64,000 nt of DNA from Bog-950 sp046329495 (GCA_046329495.1 JAXLUO010000010.1:1-64000); one strand, 5' to 3'. Positions 36,255 to 46,103 are shown, numbered from the stretch's first letter. Notes: a model not told the origin generated them from the letters alone. Program-made: numbers and translations.

Positions 36255-37706
36255 TTAGCGAACACTGTAACTTAAAATAGCATCCAAACTTGGTTGCATA
36301 ATACTCATAAAGCGCTGCGGTGCTAAACCAATTTCAAAAATGGCAATCACTATCAATACAAACACTAATAACTCGCTCCAGTTTAAATCCTTAAAGTTGG
36401 CGGTAACAGCGTTAACCTCACCCAACATTACATTTTGATACATGCGGAACATGTAAACAGCACCCAAAATTACCGTTAAACCTGCGGCAGCAGCTAAATA
36501 GGTGTTGTATTCAAAAGCACTGTATAATAGCAGGAACTCGCCTATAAAAGCGTTAGTAGTAGGCAAGGCCACGCTGGCCAGCACTACAATTAAGAAGGCT
36601 GTAGCAAACTTAGGGGCCACGTTACGGATACCACCTAAACTTGAAATGCTCAAAGTACCTGTGCGCTGCAGGATGATCTCCGCCGCAAAGAACAGACCTA
36701 CCACGTTAAAACCGTGCGCAAACATTTGCACCGCAGCGCCCTGAAAACCTTCGCGGGTTAGGGTAAACAAACCAAGGCTAATTAAGCCAACGTGTGCAAA
36801 CGATGAATAAGCCAATAGCTTTTTAAGATTGTCCTGCTTAATGGCAATGATAGAACCATACAACACGCCGATTAAGGCCAGTACGATTACAATGGGAGTC
36901 CAGTGCGCTACACCGTGCGGCAATACCGGCAGTAACCAGCGCAGCAAACCGTATAAACCCATCTTAAGCATAATGCCGGCCAACAGCATAGTACCGGCTG
37001 AAGGTGCTTCTTTATACGTTTCGGGTTGCCAGGTATGGAACGGGAAAATCGGGATCTTAATAGCGAATGCAGCAAAGAAGGCCCAGAACAGAATGCTTTG
37101 TTCGTTATCGCTAAGCGCAGCACTGTATAACTGTGCTACAGTAAAGCCACCGGTGCGGGTGTAGATGTAGATGAAAGCACCTAACATCAACAAGGAACCC
37201 GCTAAGGTGTAAACAAAGAATTTAAAGATAGCGCGGCTGCGGAATTCCTGGTCGCGGTTATCGCCCCAAAGTAAGGCAATGAAGTAGATTGGTATCAAGG
37301 CCACTTCCCAGAAGATGTAGAACAGGAAGCCATCGGAGGCCATAAACACACCCAACAAACCAAACTCCATTAATAAAACCAGCGAATAGAAAGCCTTGGC
37401 GTTGGCAATGTCTTTATTAAAGGTGGTAAGTATAATTAACGGAACCAGGAAAGAAGTAAGGGCCAGCAACATTAAAGCCAGGCCATCTACACTTAATGAA
37501 AAAAGCACTACGGGGTTGCTGATCCAGCTATGGCTGTATGTTAAAGCTAAATTACTGCCACTTGTTAGGTTCAGTTTCATCATGGCCACGCCTGCAAAGG
37601 CGGCAATACCGCCGGCCAGCGATACATACTTAGCAGCGCGATCGCCCAGCAGGTAGGTTACCAGCGCAAATACTAAGGGAAGCAATAAGGTAATAACTAA
37701 TAACAT
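36255..37706 (-). CDS. nuoM: NADH-quinone oxidoreductase subunit M
   Basis: A 483-residue proton-pumping membrane subunit of complex I. LFYIFWEVALIPIYFI holds the TM5 glutamate; MLKMGLYGLLRW the TM lysine; KQDNLKKLLAYSSFAHVG the TM8 motif. The broken-helix loop reads FPFHTWQPETYKEAPSAG, where most NuoM have HTWLPDAHTEAP, a variation seen in some Bacteroidota. Operon position is between nuoL and nuoN. Confidence 0.96.
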   Translation of the reverse strand: MLLVITLLLPLVFALVTYLLGDRAAKYVSLAGGIAAFAGVAMMKLNLTSGSNLALTYSHSWISNPVVLFSLSVDGLALMLLALTSFLVPLIILTTFNKDIANAKAFYSLVLLMEFGLLGVFMASDGFLFYIFWEVALIPIYFIALLWGDNRDQEFRSRAIFKFFVYTLAGSLLMLGAFIYIYTRTGGFTVAQLYSAALSDNEQSILFWAFFAAFAIKIPIFPFHTWQPETYKEAPSAGTMLLAGIMLKMGLYGLLRWLLPVLPHGVAHWTPIVIVLALIGVLYGSIIAIKQDNLKKLLAYSSFAHVGLISLGLFTLTREGFQGAAVQMFAHGFNVVGLFFAAEIILQRTGTLSISSLGGIRNVAPKFATAFLIVVLASVALPTTNAFIGEFLLLYSAFEYNTYLAAAAGLTVILGAVYMFRMYQNVMLGEVNAVTANFKDLNWSELLVFVLIVIAIFEIGLAPQRFMSIMQPSLDAILSYSVR

Positions 37707-37769
37707 ATTCCGGTTACACGCTTAACCTGTGCGGTTATTAATGTCTTTTATTTCAGTTTAAAAACAATC

Positions 37770-39671
37770 CTACTTTACAAAAAACGCTACGGCAAATAAG
37801 GCCGCTGCACCAAACACCATTAACAACAGGTAAAAGCCGATGTAGCCGCTTTGCACCTTGCGCAGCTGCTGACCCAGCATTACCGAAAACTTGCCGCTGA
37901 AATTTACGGCTCCATCAATCACCAGCATATCAACCAGGCTATGCGCTAAGTCGCTCAACAACATGGTTGGCTTAACGAACAGCAGGTTGTAAATCTCGTC
38001 TACATAATACTTGTGGTAAATAACTTTAGCAATACCTGTTTCCTGTCCTTCTTCTTTAGGGCGGCCGGCTTTGCTTACATAAATCACATAAGCAGCAGCG
38101 ATAGACAGCACTGCAACTATAGAAGCAATTACCATCAGCATCACTTCGTTGCTGGCACCTTCGTGGGCATGTTCAGCAACCGGTTGAGAGGTAGCAAATA
38201 CAGGAGCTAAAAATTCTTTCAGGTAATGCGGGGCATGGAATACTTCAGGTAAGCCCATAAAGCCACCTACTACTGCTAATAACGCTAATACCACTAATGG
38301 TATAGTTATAACTGCAGGCGATTCGTGCATGTGATGACGTTGCTCTTCGGTTCCGCGGAAATCGCCGGTAAAGGTCAGGAACACCAAACGGAACATATAG
38401 AATGCTGTAAGCAACGAAGCCAGTGAGGCTACAGCCCACAACACTTTGTTGTGTTCAAATGCAGCCGCTAAAATTTCGTCCTTCGAGAAGAAACCCGATA
38501 ACGGGAAGATACCTGAGATAGCCAATGAGCTTAACAGGAAGGTCCAGAAAGTAATTGGCATCCATTTGCGCAGGCCACCCATACGGCGGATATCCTGTTC
38601 GCCATGCAAAGCATGAATTACAGAACCGGAGCCTAAGAATAAACAAGCCTTGAAGAACGCATGTGTTACTACGTGGAATACACCCGTTGAGAAAGCGCCT
38701 ACACCTAAAGCCAGGAACATTAAACCTAACTGCGAAACGGTGGAGTAAGCCAGCACTTTCTTGATATCGTTTTGGAACACCCCGATGGTGGCAGCAAACA
38801 AAGCAGTAGCAGCGCCTATAATGGCGATAAACTGCATGGTTTCAGGAGCCAGGATGAAAATGAAGTTAGCGCGGGCAATCATGTAGATACCTGCGGTAAC
38901 CATGGTTGCAGCGTGGATGAGCGCCGATACGGGAGTAGGACCGGCCATAGCATCAGGTAGCCAAGTATATAAAGGCAACTGTGCACTTTTACCCATAGCA
39001 CCAACAAACAGCAACATGGTAATGGCTACAATTATGCCGTGGCTAACCTGCACATTTACTACCGCTTGTTTCAGCGTGCCGAAGTGCAGCGAGTTGAAGT
39101 AAAACAGCAGCATGAACATGCCGATCAAAAAGCCCAGGTCGCCGATACGGTTCATAACAAAGGCCTTCTTGGCAGCATCGTTATAAGCCTGATTTTTGAA
39201 CCAGAAACCGATTAGCAAGTAAGAGCACAAGCCTACACCTTCCCAACCAATAAAGGTTACCAGGAAGTTGTTACCCAATACCAGGGTTAGCATAAAGAAC
39301 ACGAACAGGTTTAAGTACGAGAAGAACGTATGGAACTTCTCATCATCGTGCATATAACCAATAGAGTAAACGTGGATAAGGAAACCGATACCTGTAACCA
39401 CTAATAACCAGATAGAAGAAAGCTGATCGACCAATAAACCGAAGGTTACTTTGAAGTTGCCGAATGCTATCCAGTCGTACACATTTACATCAATAACATT
39501 AGCAGGGTTCTGCTTGATGCTGAAAAACAACTGGCACGATAAAACAAAAGGTACCAGTATTGCCAGCGAGCCGAGTATACCCGACACATTCTTTGGCAGT
39601 TTCTTACCGATAAACGCGTTTATCAGGAAACCAACCAGAGGCAATAAAAGGATTAAGTATAACGACAACAT
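37770..39671 (-). CDS. nuoL: NADH-quinone oxidoreductase subunit L
   Basis: A 633-residue membrane subunit at the distal tip of complex I, with antiporter core plus long lateral helix. Motifs: FIGWEGVGLCSYLLIGFW, QLPLYTWLPDAMAGPTPVSALIHAATMVTAG and KKVLAYSTVSQLGLMFLALG. A loop near residues 410-520 is rich in His and Glu. The C-terminus (residues about 545-633) holds the lateral helix and final anchor. nuoK stops 10 bases upstream. Confidence 0.97.
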   Translation of the reverse strand: MLSLYLILLLPLVGFLINAFIGKKLPKNVSGILGSLAILVPFVLSCQLFFSIKQNPANVIDVNVYDWIAFGNFKVTFGLLVDQLSSIWLLVVTGIGFLIHVYSIGYMHDDEKFHTFFSYLNLFVFFMLTLVLGNNFLVTFIGWEGVGLCSYLLIGFWFKNQAYNDAAKKAFVMNRIGDLGFLIGMFMLLFYFNSLHFGTLKQAVVNVQVSHGIIVAITMLLFVGAMGKSAQLPLYTWLPDAMAGPTPVSALIHAATMVTAGIYMIARANFIFILAPETMQFIAIIGAATALFAATIGVFQNDIKKVLAYSTVSQLGLMFLALGVGAFSTGVFHVVTHAFFKACLFLGSGSVIHALHGEQDIRRMGGLRKWMPITFWTFLLSSLAISGIFPLSGFFSKDEILAAAFEHNKVLWAVASLASLLTAFYMFRLVFLTFTGDFRGTEEQRHHMHESPAVITIPLVVLALLAVVGGFMGLPEVFHAPHYLKEFLAPVFATSQPVAEHAHEGASNEVMLMVIASIVAVLSIAAAYVIYVSKAGRPKEEGQETGIAKVIYHKYYVDEIYNLLFVKPTMLLSDLAHSLVDMLVIDGAVNFSGKFSVMLGQQLRKVQSGYIGFYLLLMVFGAAALFAVAFFVK

Positions 39672-39681
39672 CCGCTTTATT

Positions 39682-40014
39682 CTACCACTTTAAGTTTTTC
39701 AATTCATCTATATCCACCGAGTGCACATTCCGGAATATGGTTACCAGAATGGCCAGACCTACAGCTACCTCGGCAGCAGCTACGGCCATAATAAAGAACA
39801 CGAACACCTGCCCGCTTGCATCGTTGTGATACGATGAGAAAGCCACCAGTAACAGGTTCACTGAATTCAGCATCAGTTCAATGCTCATAAACATGATAAT
39901 GGCATTGCGGCGGAAAAGCACGCCGAAAATACCAATGCAAAACAGCACAGCGCACACCATAATGTAACTCTGCACCGGCACTACATGGAATATGTCTAAT
40001 AACAAGTTCGACAT
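39682..40014 (-). CDS. nuoK: NADH-quinone oxidoreductase subunit K
   Basis: A 110-residue three-helix membrane subunit of complex I, slightly longer than the usual 100. MFMSIELMLNSVNLLLVAFS contains the conserved glutamate of TM2, and FFIMAVAAAEVAVGLAILV the second one in TM3. Spacers of 11 and 10 bases to nuoJ and nuoL. Confidence 0.96.
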   Translation of the reverse strand: MSNLLLDIFHVVPVQSYIMVCAVLFCIGIFGVLFRRNAIIMFMSIELMLNSVNLLLVAFSSYHNDASGQVFVFFIMAVAAAEVAVGLAILVTIFRNVHSVDIDELKNLKW

Positions 40015-40025
40015 TCTTTTCTTTT

Positions 40026-40538
40026 TTACCGGGTTTCTAAATTGTCTTTCTCTCCCTTCTTCGCCAACAACACAGCACCAATCATAGCACTTAAAAACAG
40101 CACTGAAGCAAATTCAAAAGGGAAGAAGTATTCGTCTAACAGCACCTTGCCCAGGTTCTGGATAGTTCCGATAACCGGGTGATCGTTGGTAACAGGTAAA
40201 TTATCGGCGCGGTGTAAAACTGCCACCAGCACCAAACCCAATAAAGCGGCTGCAAGCAAGGCCCCTATACGGGCTATAGCCGGCTTATGCTTTTCGGTTT
40301 CCTCGTTCAGGTTCATCAACATCAGCGTAAACAGGAACAACACCATAATGGCGCCTGCATATACTATAATGTGAACCACCGCCAAAAACTGGGCATTTAA
40401 AATAAGGTAGTGACCGGCAATGGCAAAGAAACAGCCGATAAGGTAAAGCACCGAGTGAATTGGGTTGCGCGACAATACGGTCATCAATCCGCAGAAGATG
40501 GCCAGGGCACTTAAAAAGAGGAATAAATAATACGTCAC
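40026..40538 (-). CDS. nuoJ: NADH-quinone oxidoreductase subunit J
   Basis: A 170-residue five-helix membrane subunit of complex I. NPIHSVLYLIGCFFAIAGHYLILNAQFLAVVHIIVYAGAIMVLFLFTLMLMN is the family core with the pi-bulge helix (YAGAIMVLFLF). C-terminal helix FPFEFASVLFLSAMIGAVLLA. Sits between nuoI and nuoK. Confidence 0.96.
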   Translation of the reverse strand: MTYYLFLFLSALAIFCGLMTVLSRNPIHSVLYLIGCFFAIAGHYLILNAQFLAVVHIIVYAGAIMVLFLFTLMLMNLNEETEKHKPAIARIGALLAAALLGLVLVAVLHRADNLPVTNDHPVIGTIQNLGKVLLDEYFFPFEFASVLFLSAMIGAVLLAKKGEKDNLETR

Positions 40539-40581
40539 GTTTCGTTCTTTGGCCCCAAAGGGCTATTTCTTCTAAAATACC

Positions 40582-41094
40582 CTACATAGGGTCTTTCATT
40601 ACAAGTTTATCTTTTCCGTAAATAAAACCTTCGCGGATAAAATCAGCAGGCGGCATATCTTCGGTCAGGAATATTGCTTCTTTCGGACAAGCCTCTTCGC
40701 ACAAACCACAGAAAATACAGCGCAGCATATTGATTTCATAGGTTGCGGCATATTTCTCTTCGCGGTATAACTTCTCCTCTCCTTTCTGGCGCTCAGCAGC
40801 TATCATGGTAATAGCTTCGGCCGGACAAGCCAACGCACATAAACCACAGGCGGTGCAGCGTTCAGCACCGTTCTCGTCCTTCATCAATATATGGCGACCA
40901 CGGTAAACCGGCGAAAACTCACGCTTCTGTTCCGGATACTGGATGGTTGCCTTACGGCTGAAAAAGTGCTTTAAGGTAATGCCCATACCCTTAAGGATAG
41001 CCGGCAGATAAAGGCTCTCCATAAAGGTCATGTCCTTTTCGGAAACATCCTTCTTACGGCCTGATAATGATATGGATTTAAAGTCGGTTGCCAT
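40582..41094 (-). CDS. nuoI: NADH-quinone oxidoreductase subunit I
   Basis: A 170-residue ferredoxin-like subunit carrying two 4Fe-4S clusters (N6a, N6b). The two cluster motifs are CTACGLCALACPAEAI and CIFCGLCEEACPKEAI. An amphipathic N-terminal helix (ILKGMGITLKHFF) contacts the membrane arm. Sits between nuoH and nuoJ. Confidence 0.97.
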   Translation of the reverse strand: MATDFKSISLSGRKKDVSEKDMTFMESLYLPAILKGMGITLKHFFSRKATIQYPEQKREFSPVYRGRHILMKDENGAERCTACGLCALACPAEAITMIAAERQKGEEKLYREEKYAATYEINMLRCIFCGLCEEACPKEAIFLTEDMPPADFIREGFIYGKDKLVMKDPM

Positions 41095-41165
41095 TTTAAG
41101 CGCTGCAAAAGTATTTTTCTCTGCTAAATCATTCTTTGTTTATTCTCTGCAATTTTCAACATTTA

Positions 41166-42236
41166 TTACCGCTGTAGCCATAATATGATGGCTCCTGTAA
41201 GCACAATGTTTACAATTGATAGAGGAATCAGCATTTTCCAGCCCAGGTTCATCAACTGGTCGTAGCGGAAGCGAGGGACTGTCCAACGCACCCACATGTA
41301 AAAGAAAATACCGAATAACACTTTAGTAAACAGGGCACCTACGCAGGTTAACACAAATAACCACTGTGGCAGGTGGGCATGCACCCAATCCATACCGGGG
41401 TAGTTATAGCCACCGAAAAAGATGGTAGCGATAAGTGCCGATGAAACGAACATATTGATATACTCGGCAAACAGGTAAAAACCCAGTTTCATCGAGCTGT
41501 ACTCGGTGTGGTAACCGCCTACCAGTTCCGATTCACACTCCGGTAAATCGAACGGTGTCCGGTTGGTTTCAGCAAAGGCACAAACCAGGAATACGATGAA
41601 CGCTATTGGCTGCTTAAACACGTTCCACGATAACCAGCTAAAACCACCATCAGCATTCCAGGATATAAATCCGTGTTGTTGTTCGGTAATCTCGCGCAGG
41701 CTAAGGGTTTGGGTCATCATTAAAACGGCGATGATAGAAAGGCCCATAGCTACTTCGTAGGAAATCATTTGTGATGAGGCTCGCACAGCACCCAGTAACG
41801 AGTATTTGTTGTTAGAAGCCCAACCGCCGATCATGATACCGTAAACACCGATAGATACAATACCGAATACAAACAAGATGGCAATGTTGATGTCGGCAGC
41901 TTGTAAATGCACGGTACGTCCGAATATTTCCAAATCAGGTCCCCATGGCAGCACCGAGCTGGTAATAAGCGCGGTGGTCATAAACAAAAACGGACCTAAA
42001 ATGAACAGGAACTTGTTAGGTGTGTTAGGAATGAAGTCTTCCTTGGTAAACATCTTAACACCGTCGGCCAATGGCTGTAATAAACCACCAGGGCCAGCAC
42101 GGTTAGGACCCAAACGGTCCTGAAAATAAGCGGCGAATACACGTTCGCCGAAAGTAGAATACAGGGCTATTAGCATGGTAATGGCAAACACTACCAGTAT
42201 AACTCCGAATTTCTCTATAAAAAAGGATAGTTCCAT
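41166..42236 (-). CDS. nuoH: NADH-quinone oxidoreductase subunit H
   Basis: A 356-residue eight-helix subunit that forms the quinone-binding chamber with NuoB and NuoD. Signatures: AAYFQDRLGPNRAGPGGLLQPLADGVK, FAETNRTPFDLPECESELVGGYHTEYSSMK and a C-terminal FFYMWVRWTVPRFRYDQLM. Sits 40 bases after nuoG. Confidence 0.97.
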   Translation of the reverse strand: MELSFFIEKFGVILVVFAITMLIALYSTFGERVFAAYFQDRLGPNRAGPGGLLQPLADGVKMFTKEDFIPNTPNKFLFILGPFLFMTTALITSSVLPWGPDLEIFGRTVHLQAADINIAILFVFGIVSIGVYGIMIGGWASNNKYSLLGAVRASSQMISYEVAMGLSIIAVLMMTQTLSLREITEQQHGFISWNADGGFSWLSWNVFKQPIAFIVFLVCAFAETNRTPFDLPECESELVGGYHTEYSSMKLGFYLFAEYINMFVSSALIATIFFGGYNYPGMDWVHAHLPQWLFVLTCVGALFTKVLFGIFFYMWVRWTVPRFRYDQLMNLGWKMLIPLSIVNIVLTGAIILWLQR

Positions 42237-42276
42237 TATGCTATTTATCTTAATCAGCTTACGCTGAACTCAATTA

Positions 42277-43329
42277 CTATTCAGTGCTCAACTTTTGTTC
42301 CGGCGTCTTCGTATTGTTCATACTTAATGCCTTGCGGTCTTCCGGACGGCCGGTTAACAGACGCTGGTCGGCATCAATTACCACCTTATCCGTGTTCTTC
42401 ATGTATTTGCCCTGGTTTATAACGCTCCACTTCTCCATCTTGCGCGGACCTTCAATTGTCCAGTCCTTCACATCCTTCTTCTCAAATCGGCACTCGTTGC
42501 AAATCCAGGCCGGGTTACCGTTGGCATCGTTTTCTACTTCGTGGTATTCGTTCTTGCGGGCAGTTACACGGTAAATTTCGTTACCGAACATCCATACCGT
42601 TGTTTTACCACAGCACTTGGTGCAGTTGCGGTGCGCATCAAACGGTTTTAAAAACCATACGCGCGATTTGAAACGGAATGTTTTATCCGTTAAAGCACCA
42701 ACCGGGCATACATCAATCATGTTGCCGCACATTTCGTTGTCTACCACATTGCTGATGTAGGTTGAAATCTCAGCTACATCGCCACGGTTAATAACACCGT
42801 GTACACGCTTAGGGGTAAGCTGGTCGGCCACATACGTGCAACGGTAGCACAGGATGCAGCGCGTCATATGCAACTGAATCTTATCGCCTATATCTATCTT
42901 ATCAAAGGTTCTTCTTTCTTCCTTGTAACGGGTGGTAGAAACACCGTAATCAAAACCCAGGTTCTGCAGATCGCACTCACCGGCCTGGTCGCAAATAGGG
43001 CAATCTAATGGGTGGTTGATGAGGAGGAATTCTACCACACCTTTGCGCATATCCTGCACTTTTGGGCTGGTCATGTTCTTTACCTCCATACCATCGGCTA
43101 TAGGTGTGCAGCAACTTGCCTGTAACTTAGGCATCGGGTTAGGGTTGGCCTCACTCATTTTGCTGATTTCCACCAGGCACACACGGCATTTACCGCCGCT
43201 GCCTTTTAACTTGGAGTAGTAGCACATAGCAGGCGGAACAACATCGCCGCCAATTTTTCGTGCCGCGTTTAATATGGTGGTTCCGGGTTCAACTTCAACA
43301 CTGACCCCGTCTATTGTAACCTTAGGCAT
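42277..43329 (-). CDS. nuoG: Short NADH-quinone oxidoreductase subunit G (N-terminal Fe-S part only)
   Basis: A 350-residue subunit with the N-terminal cluster domains: 2Fe-2S ligands in CYYSKLKGSGGKCRVCLVEI plus a later Cys, the His-ligated 4Fe-4S in HPLDCPICDQAGECDLQ, and the third cluster in CILCYRCTYVADQ with the later MCGNMIDVCPVGALT. Part of the fourth-domain entry (CTKCCGKTTVWMFGNEIYRV) is present, but the large molybdopterin-like domain of the usual 700-900-residue NuoG is absent. Short forms occur in other Bacteroidota. The C-terminus is not a frameshift: nuoH follows after 40 bases. Confidence 0.9.
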   Translation of the reverse strand: MPKVTIDGVSVEVEPGTTILNAARKIGGDVVPPAMCYYSKLKGSGGKCRVCLVEISKMSEANPNPMPKLQASCCTPIADGMEVKNMTSPKVQDMRKGVVEFLLINHPLDCPICDQAGECDLQNLGFDYGVSTTRYKEERRTFDKIDIGDKIQLHMTRCILCYRCTYVADQLTPKRVHGVINRGDVAEISTYISNVVDNEMCGNMIDVCPVGALTDKTFRFKSRVWFLKPFDAHRNCTKCCGKTTVWMFGNEIYRVTARKNEYHEVENDANGNPAWICNECRFEKKDVKDWTIEGPRKMEKWSVINQGKYMKNTDKVVIDADQRLLTGRPEDRKALSMNNTKTPEQKLSTE

Positions 43330-43451
43330 TCCTCAATTATTTAGACATCAAACACAGGGTGCGAATGTAAGCCCCTGTGGGGAGATGTCCAAAATTTATA
43401 TCAACAATCCCACCACGGTAAAAAGGGTGTACGCACCCGGCTAAACCGCCC

Positions 43452-43985
43452 TTAAATACCCAGTATTTTTGCATCTACAAAAAACCGTGCATATACCTCT
43501 ACCGAGGTGTTGCTACGCACCAGTTCATCGGTATAACTGGTAACGTGCAGGTTAATCTTATCCTTCTTCACGTAATCCTTCAGGTCTATATCTACCAGGT
43601 TAAGGTCTAACACCTGCCCCGCATCGTTGCCTATATCGTATTTATAGGCAACCAGCCTCGATGGCAATCCCTCAGCAGAGATATAAATTTGAACGGCCCT
43701 TAAAAACGAGAATTGCTGCTCGGGCGGTGTTTTAATGGTTATTCGCAATTGCCGCAGCAATACACTTTCTATCAGGTTTTTGTGGGTGTTGTTAATGGCA
43801 AACTCCCTGTCGGCATTGGTAACAATCTCCGGCGTTTGTAAACTATCTGTTTCAAACGGCGGCAGGTTCGATGGATATTCGTACGTAGTGCGGTACTCCA
43901 GGATAAACTGAGTGAGTTTATCCAAGGCTTTACAGCCGGTAAGCAACACAAACACTATACTTCCGATGGCTATCACGTTTCTCAT
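43452..43985 (-). CDS. Hypothetical lipoprotein inside the nuo operon
   Basis: A 177-residue lipoprotein: signal peptide MRNVIAIGSIVFVLLTGC with the lipidated Cys at position 18, followed by a tether. The mature part is a beta-rich domain (FLRAVQIYISAEGLPSRLVAYKYD, DLNLVDIDLKDYVKKDKINL). No family recognised. It sits between the HEPN gene and nuoG on the same strand, with gaps of 87 and 122 bases that may hold its own promoter (TACGTTTT lies upstream of its ATG). Confidence 0.72.
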   Translation of the reverse strand: MRNVIAIGSIVFVLLTGCKALDKLTQFILEYRTTYEYPSNLPPFETDSLQTPEIVTNADREFAINNTHKNLIESVLLRQLRITIKTPPEQQFSFLRAVQIYISAEGLPSRLVAYKYDIGNDAGQVLDLNLVDIDLKDYVKKDKINLHVTSYTDELVRSNTSVEVYARFFVDAKILGI

Positions 43986-44072
43986 AAAGAAGCCTTTATA
44001 GAAAAACGTAAAAGATCAGTCCTTCGTGCCTGACTTAACACTAAATAGCTCATTATCAAGTATGTAAGAGAG

Positions 44073-44435
44073 CTACTTATTACCGAAATGTTCCACTATT
44101 TCCTGCACTGCTTGTTTAACAGGGTAGATTTCAGTTGTCGCAATCTGATAGACAATAGTATAGTCAATCCTAAAATACTCATGACTTACAAAATTCCGGA
44201 AGTCTACAATATCACTCCATGGAATATTTCGTTTGCTTAAAGCTAAAGTTGAAGGTTCGATTCTATTAACAGCTTCTCCAATAATTTCAAGAAGACGTTC
44301 AACAGCGTACTTCTTTTCGAGGCTATTATAAAAATCTGATTCCGTAACGCCGGCAAGGATTGCCTCAATTTCTTCAGTGCATTTTAGTATGTGCCTTAAT
44401 CGGAGCAAATCGCCTGTTTCACCTTTCATAAACAA
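44073..44435 (-). CDS. HEPN-domain toxin (DUF86/HepT family)
   Basis: A 120-residue DUF86 protein. The RX4HXY RNase motif reads RNFVSHEY (about residues 88-95). In characterised systems the MntA partner AMPylates the HEPN toxin at this tyrosine to neutralise it. The start overlaps the MNT gene by 17 bases, the usual arrangement. The pair lies inside the nuo operon between nuoF and nuoG. Confidence 0.9.
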   Translation of the reverse strand: MFMKGETGDLLRLRHILKCTEEIEAILAGVTESDFYNSLEKKYAVERLLEIIGEAVNRIEPSTLALSKRNIPWSDIVDFRNFVSHEYFRIDYTIVYQIATTEIYPVKQAVQEIVEHFGNK

Positions 44436-44712
44436 GCTCTTTTTCCCTATTGATAGCGGGCTCGATAGATGGATCTATCCACTTAGATGAAACGAAGTCT
44501 ACATGCTTATTTAAAAGCACATTTAGTTCCCTCCAGGTACGTGCATAGCCCCAACCCAATGGTTGCGAATAATCCCATTCAATCAATAAATCTACATCGC
44601 TGTTTTCGCGTGCATCGCCGCGTGCATATGAACCAAAAACATAAGCCCGAAATACCGGTTTGCCAACAAAAAACCTGCGAATGATCTCTTTCTGTTGCTC
44701 GGTTAATTTCAT
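44419..44712 (-). CDS. MNT-domain nucleotidyltransferase antitoxin (MntA-like)
   Basis: A 97-residue minimal nucleotidyltransferase. The catalytic GSX10DXD motif is GSYARGDARENSDVD (about residues 27-41), followed by LLIEWD as the third acidic position. It probably AMPylates the overlapping HEPN toxin. It begins 14 bases after nuoF and so may be transcribed with complex I. Confidence 0.9.
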   Translation of the reverse strand: MKLTEQQKEIIRRFFVGKPVFRAYVFGSYARGDARENSDVDLLIEWDYSQPLGWGYARTWRELNVLLNKHVDFVSSKWIDPSIEPAINREKELVYER

Positions 44713-44726
44713 ACTGTTTTTGTGCC

Positions 44727-46103
44727 TTATAAAGATACTGCTTCTTCCTTACGAACCAAATGCTTCACCTGTTCCCAGGGTTCTTTTTCAAAGTGCTTGC
44801 GGTCCTTTACTTTTTCAGGGAACTTAACGTGATATTCAAACTCATCGCGGAAGTGACGGATAGCCGCAGCCACAGGCCATGCAGCAGCATCGCCCAGCGG
44901 GCAAATGGTATTACCTTCAATCTTACGCTGTATATCCCACAACAGGTCAATATCTTCCATACGGCCGTAACCGTGCTCTAAACGCCAGGTTACTTTTTCC
45001 AGCCAGCCTGTACCTTCGCGGCACGGCGAACATTGGCCGCAACTTTCGTGATGGTAAAAGCGCGAGAAATTCCAGGTATTACGCACAATACAAGCGCGGT
45101 CGTCATACACAATAAAGCCGCCTGAACCTATCATACTGCCGGTTGCAAAACCACCGTCGCTCATACTTTCGTAGGTCATCATACGGTCCTCGCCTTTGGC
45201 TGTTTTAAACAGCAGGTTGGCAGGCAGAATAGGCACTGATGAACCACCCGGTACACAGGCTTTTAATGGCCGGTCGGTTTCCATACCACCCAGGTATTCA
45301 TCGCTCATTACAAACTCTTCTACCGAAATGCTCAGTTCAATTTCGTAAACACCCGGATTTTTGATATTGCCCGAAGCAGAGATCAGTTTAGTGCCGGTTG
45401 ACTTACCGATACCGATTTTGGCATACTCTTCTCCCCCGTTCAAAATAATCCATGGAATGTTCATGATGCTTTCCACGTTGTTTACCACAGTAGGGTTACC
45501 GTATAAACCTACTACAGCCGGAAACGGCGGCTTAATACGCGGGTTACCGCGCTTGCCTTCCAGACTTTCAATCAAGGCAGTTTCTTCGCCGCATATATAA
45601 GCACCTGCACCGCAGGTAACGTGCAGATCCAAATCGTAACCGCTGCCTTTAATGTTTTTGCCTAACCAACCGGCGGCATAAGCTTCTTTAATGGCACGTT
45701 CCAATATGCGGTAAACCCACATGTATTCGCCGCGGATATAGATGAACGACAGGTTGGCTTCTAAGGCAAAGCTGGAAACGATCATACCTTCCACCAGCAG
45801 GTGGGGCAGCTTTTCCATCAGGTAACGATCCTTAAAGGTGCCCGGTTCGCTCTCGTCGGCATTGCAAACCAGGTGGCGTGGCTTACCGCTCTTTTTATCG
45901 ATAAAGCTCCACTTCATACCGGTAGGAAAACCGGCACCACCACGGCCGCGCAAACCGCTCTTCTTTACTTCTTCCACCAAATCGTTCGGGGTCTTTTCTT
46001 TCAAGGCCTTCTCTACCGAACGATAGCCGCCATGCTGACGATAAACTTCGTAGGTTGCAATACCGGGCACATTGGCATGTTCTAATAATATCTTTCTTCC
46101 CAT
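44727..46103 (-). CDS. nuoF: NADH-quinone oxidoreductase subunit F
   Basis: A 458-residue NADH- and FMN-binding subunit. FMN/NADH site: LRGRGGAGFPTGMKWSF; further NADESEPGTFKDR and GAYICGEETALIESLEGKRGNPR. 4Fe-4S cluster N3 ligands: ESCGQCSPCREGT and a later TICPLGDAAAWP. Full length. A membrane protein gene separates it from nuoE upstream, and the MNT gene follows downstream. Confidence 0.97.
   Translation of the reverse strand: MGRKILLEHANVPGIATYEVYRQHGGYRSVEKALKEKTPNDLVEEVKKSGLRGRGGAGFPTGMKWSFIDKKSGKPRHLVCNADESEPGTFKDRYLMEKLPHLLVEGMIVSSFALEANLSFIYIRGEYMWVYRILERAIKEAYAAGWLGKNIKGSGYDLDLHVTCGAGAYICGEETALIESLEGKRGNPRIKPPFPAVVGLYGNPTVVNNVESIMNIPWIILNGGEEYAKIGIGKSTGTKLISASGNIKNPGVYEIELSISVEEFVMSDEYLGGMETDRPLKACVPGGSSVPILPANLLFKTAKGEDRMMTYESMSDGGFATGSMIGSGGFIVYDDRACIVRNTWNFSRFYHHESCGQCSPCREGTGWLEKVTWRLEHGYGRMEDIDLLWDIQRKIEGNTICPLGDAAAWPVAAAIRHFRDEFEYHVKFPEKVKDRKHFEKEPWEQVKHLVRKEEAVSL

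Noticed and set aside
42277..43329. NuoG as a frameshifted full-length gene
   Set aside because: The next gene (nuoH) starts 40 bases later, leaving no room for the missing domain.
44073..44712. Reading the MNT/HEPN pair as an abortive-infection defence island
   Set aside because: Only the two-gene toxin-antitoxin is present, with no other defence genes nearby; a plain TA module explains it.
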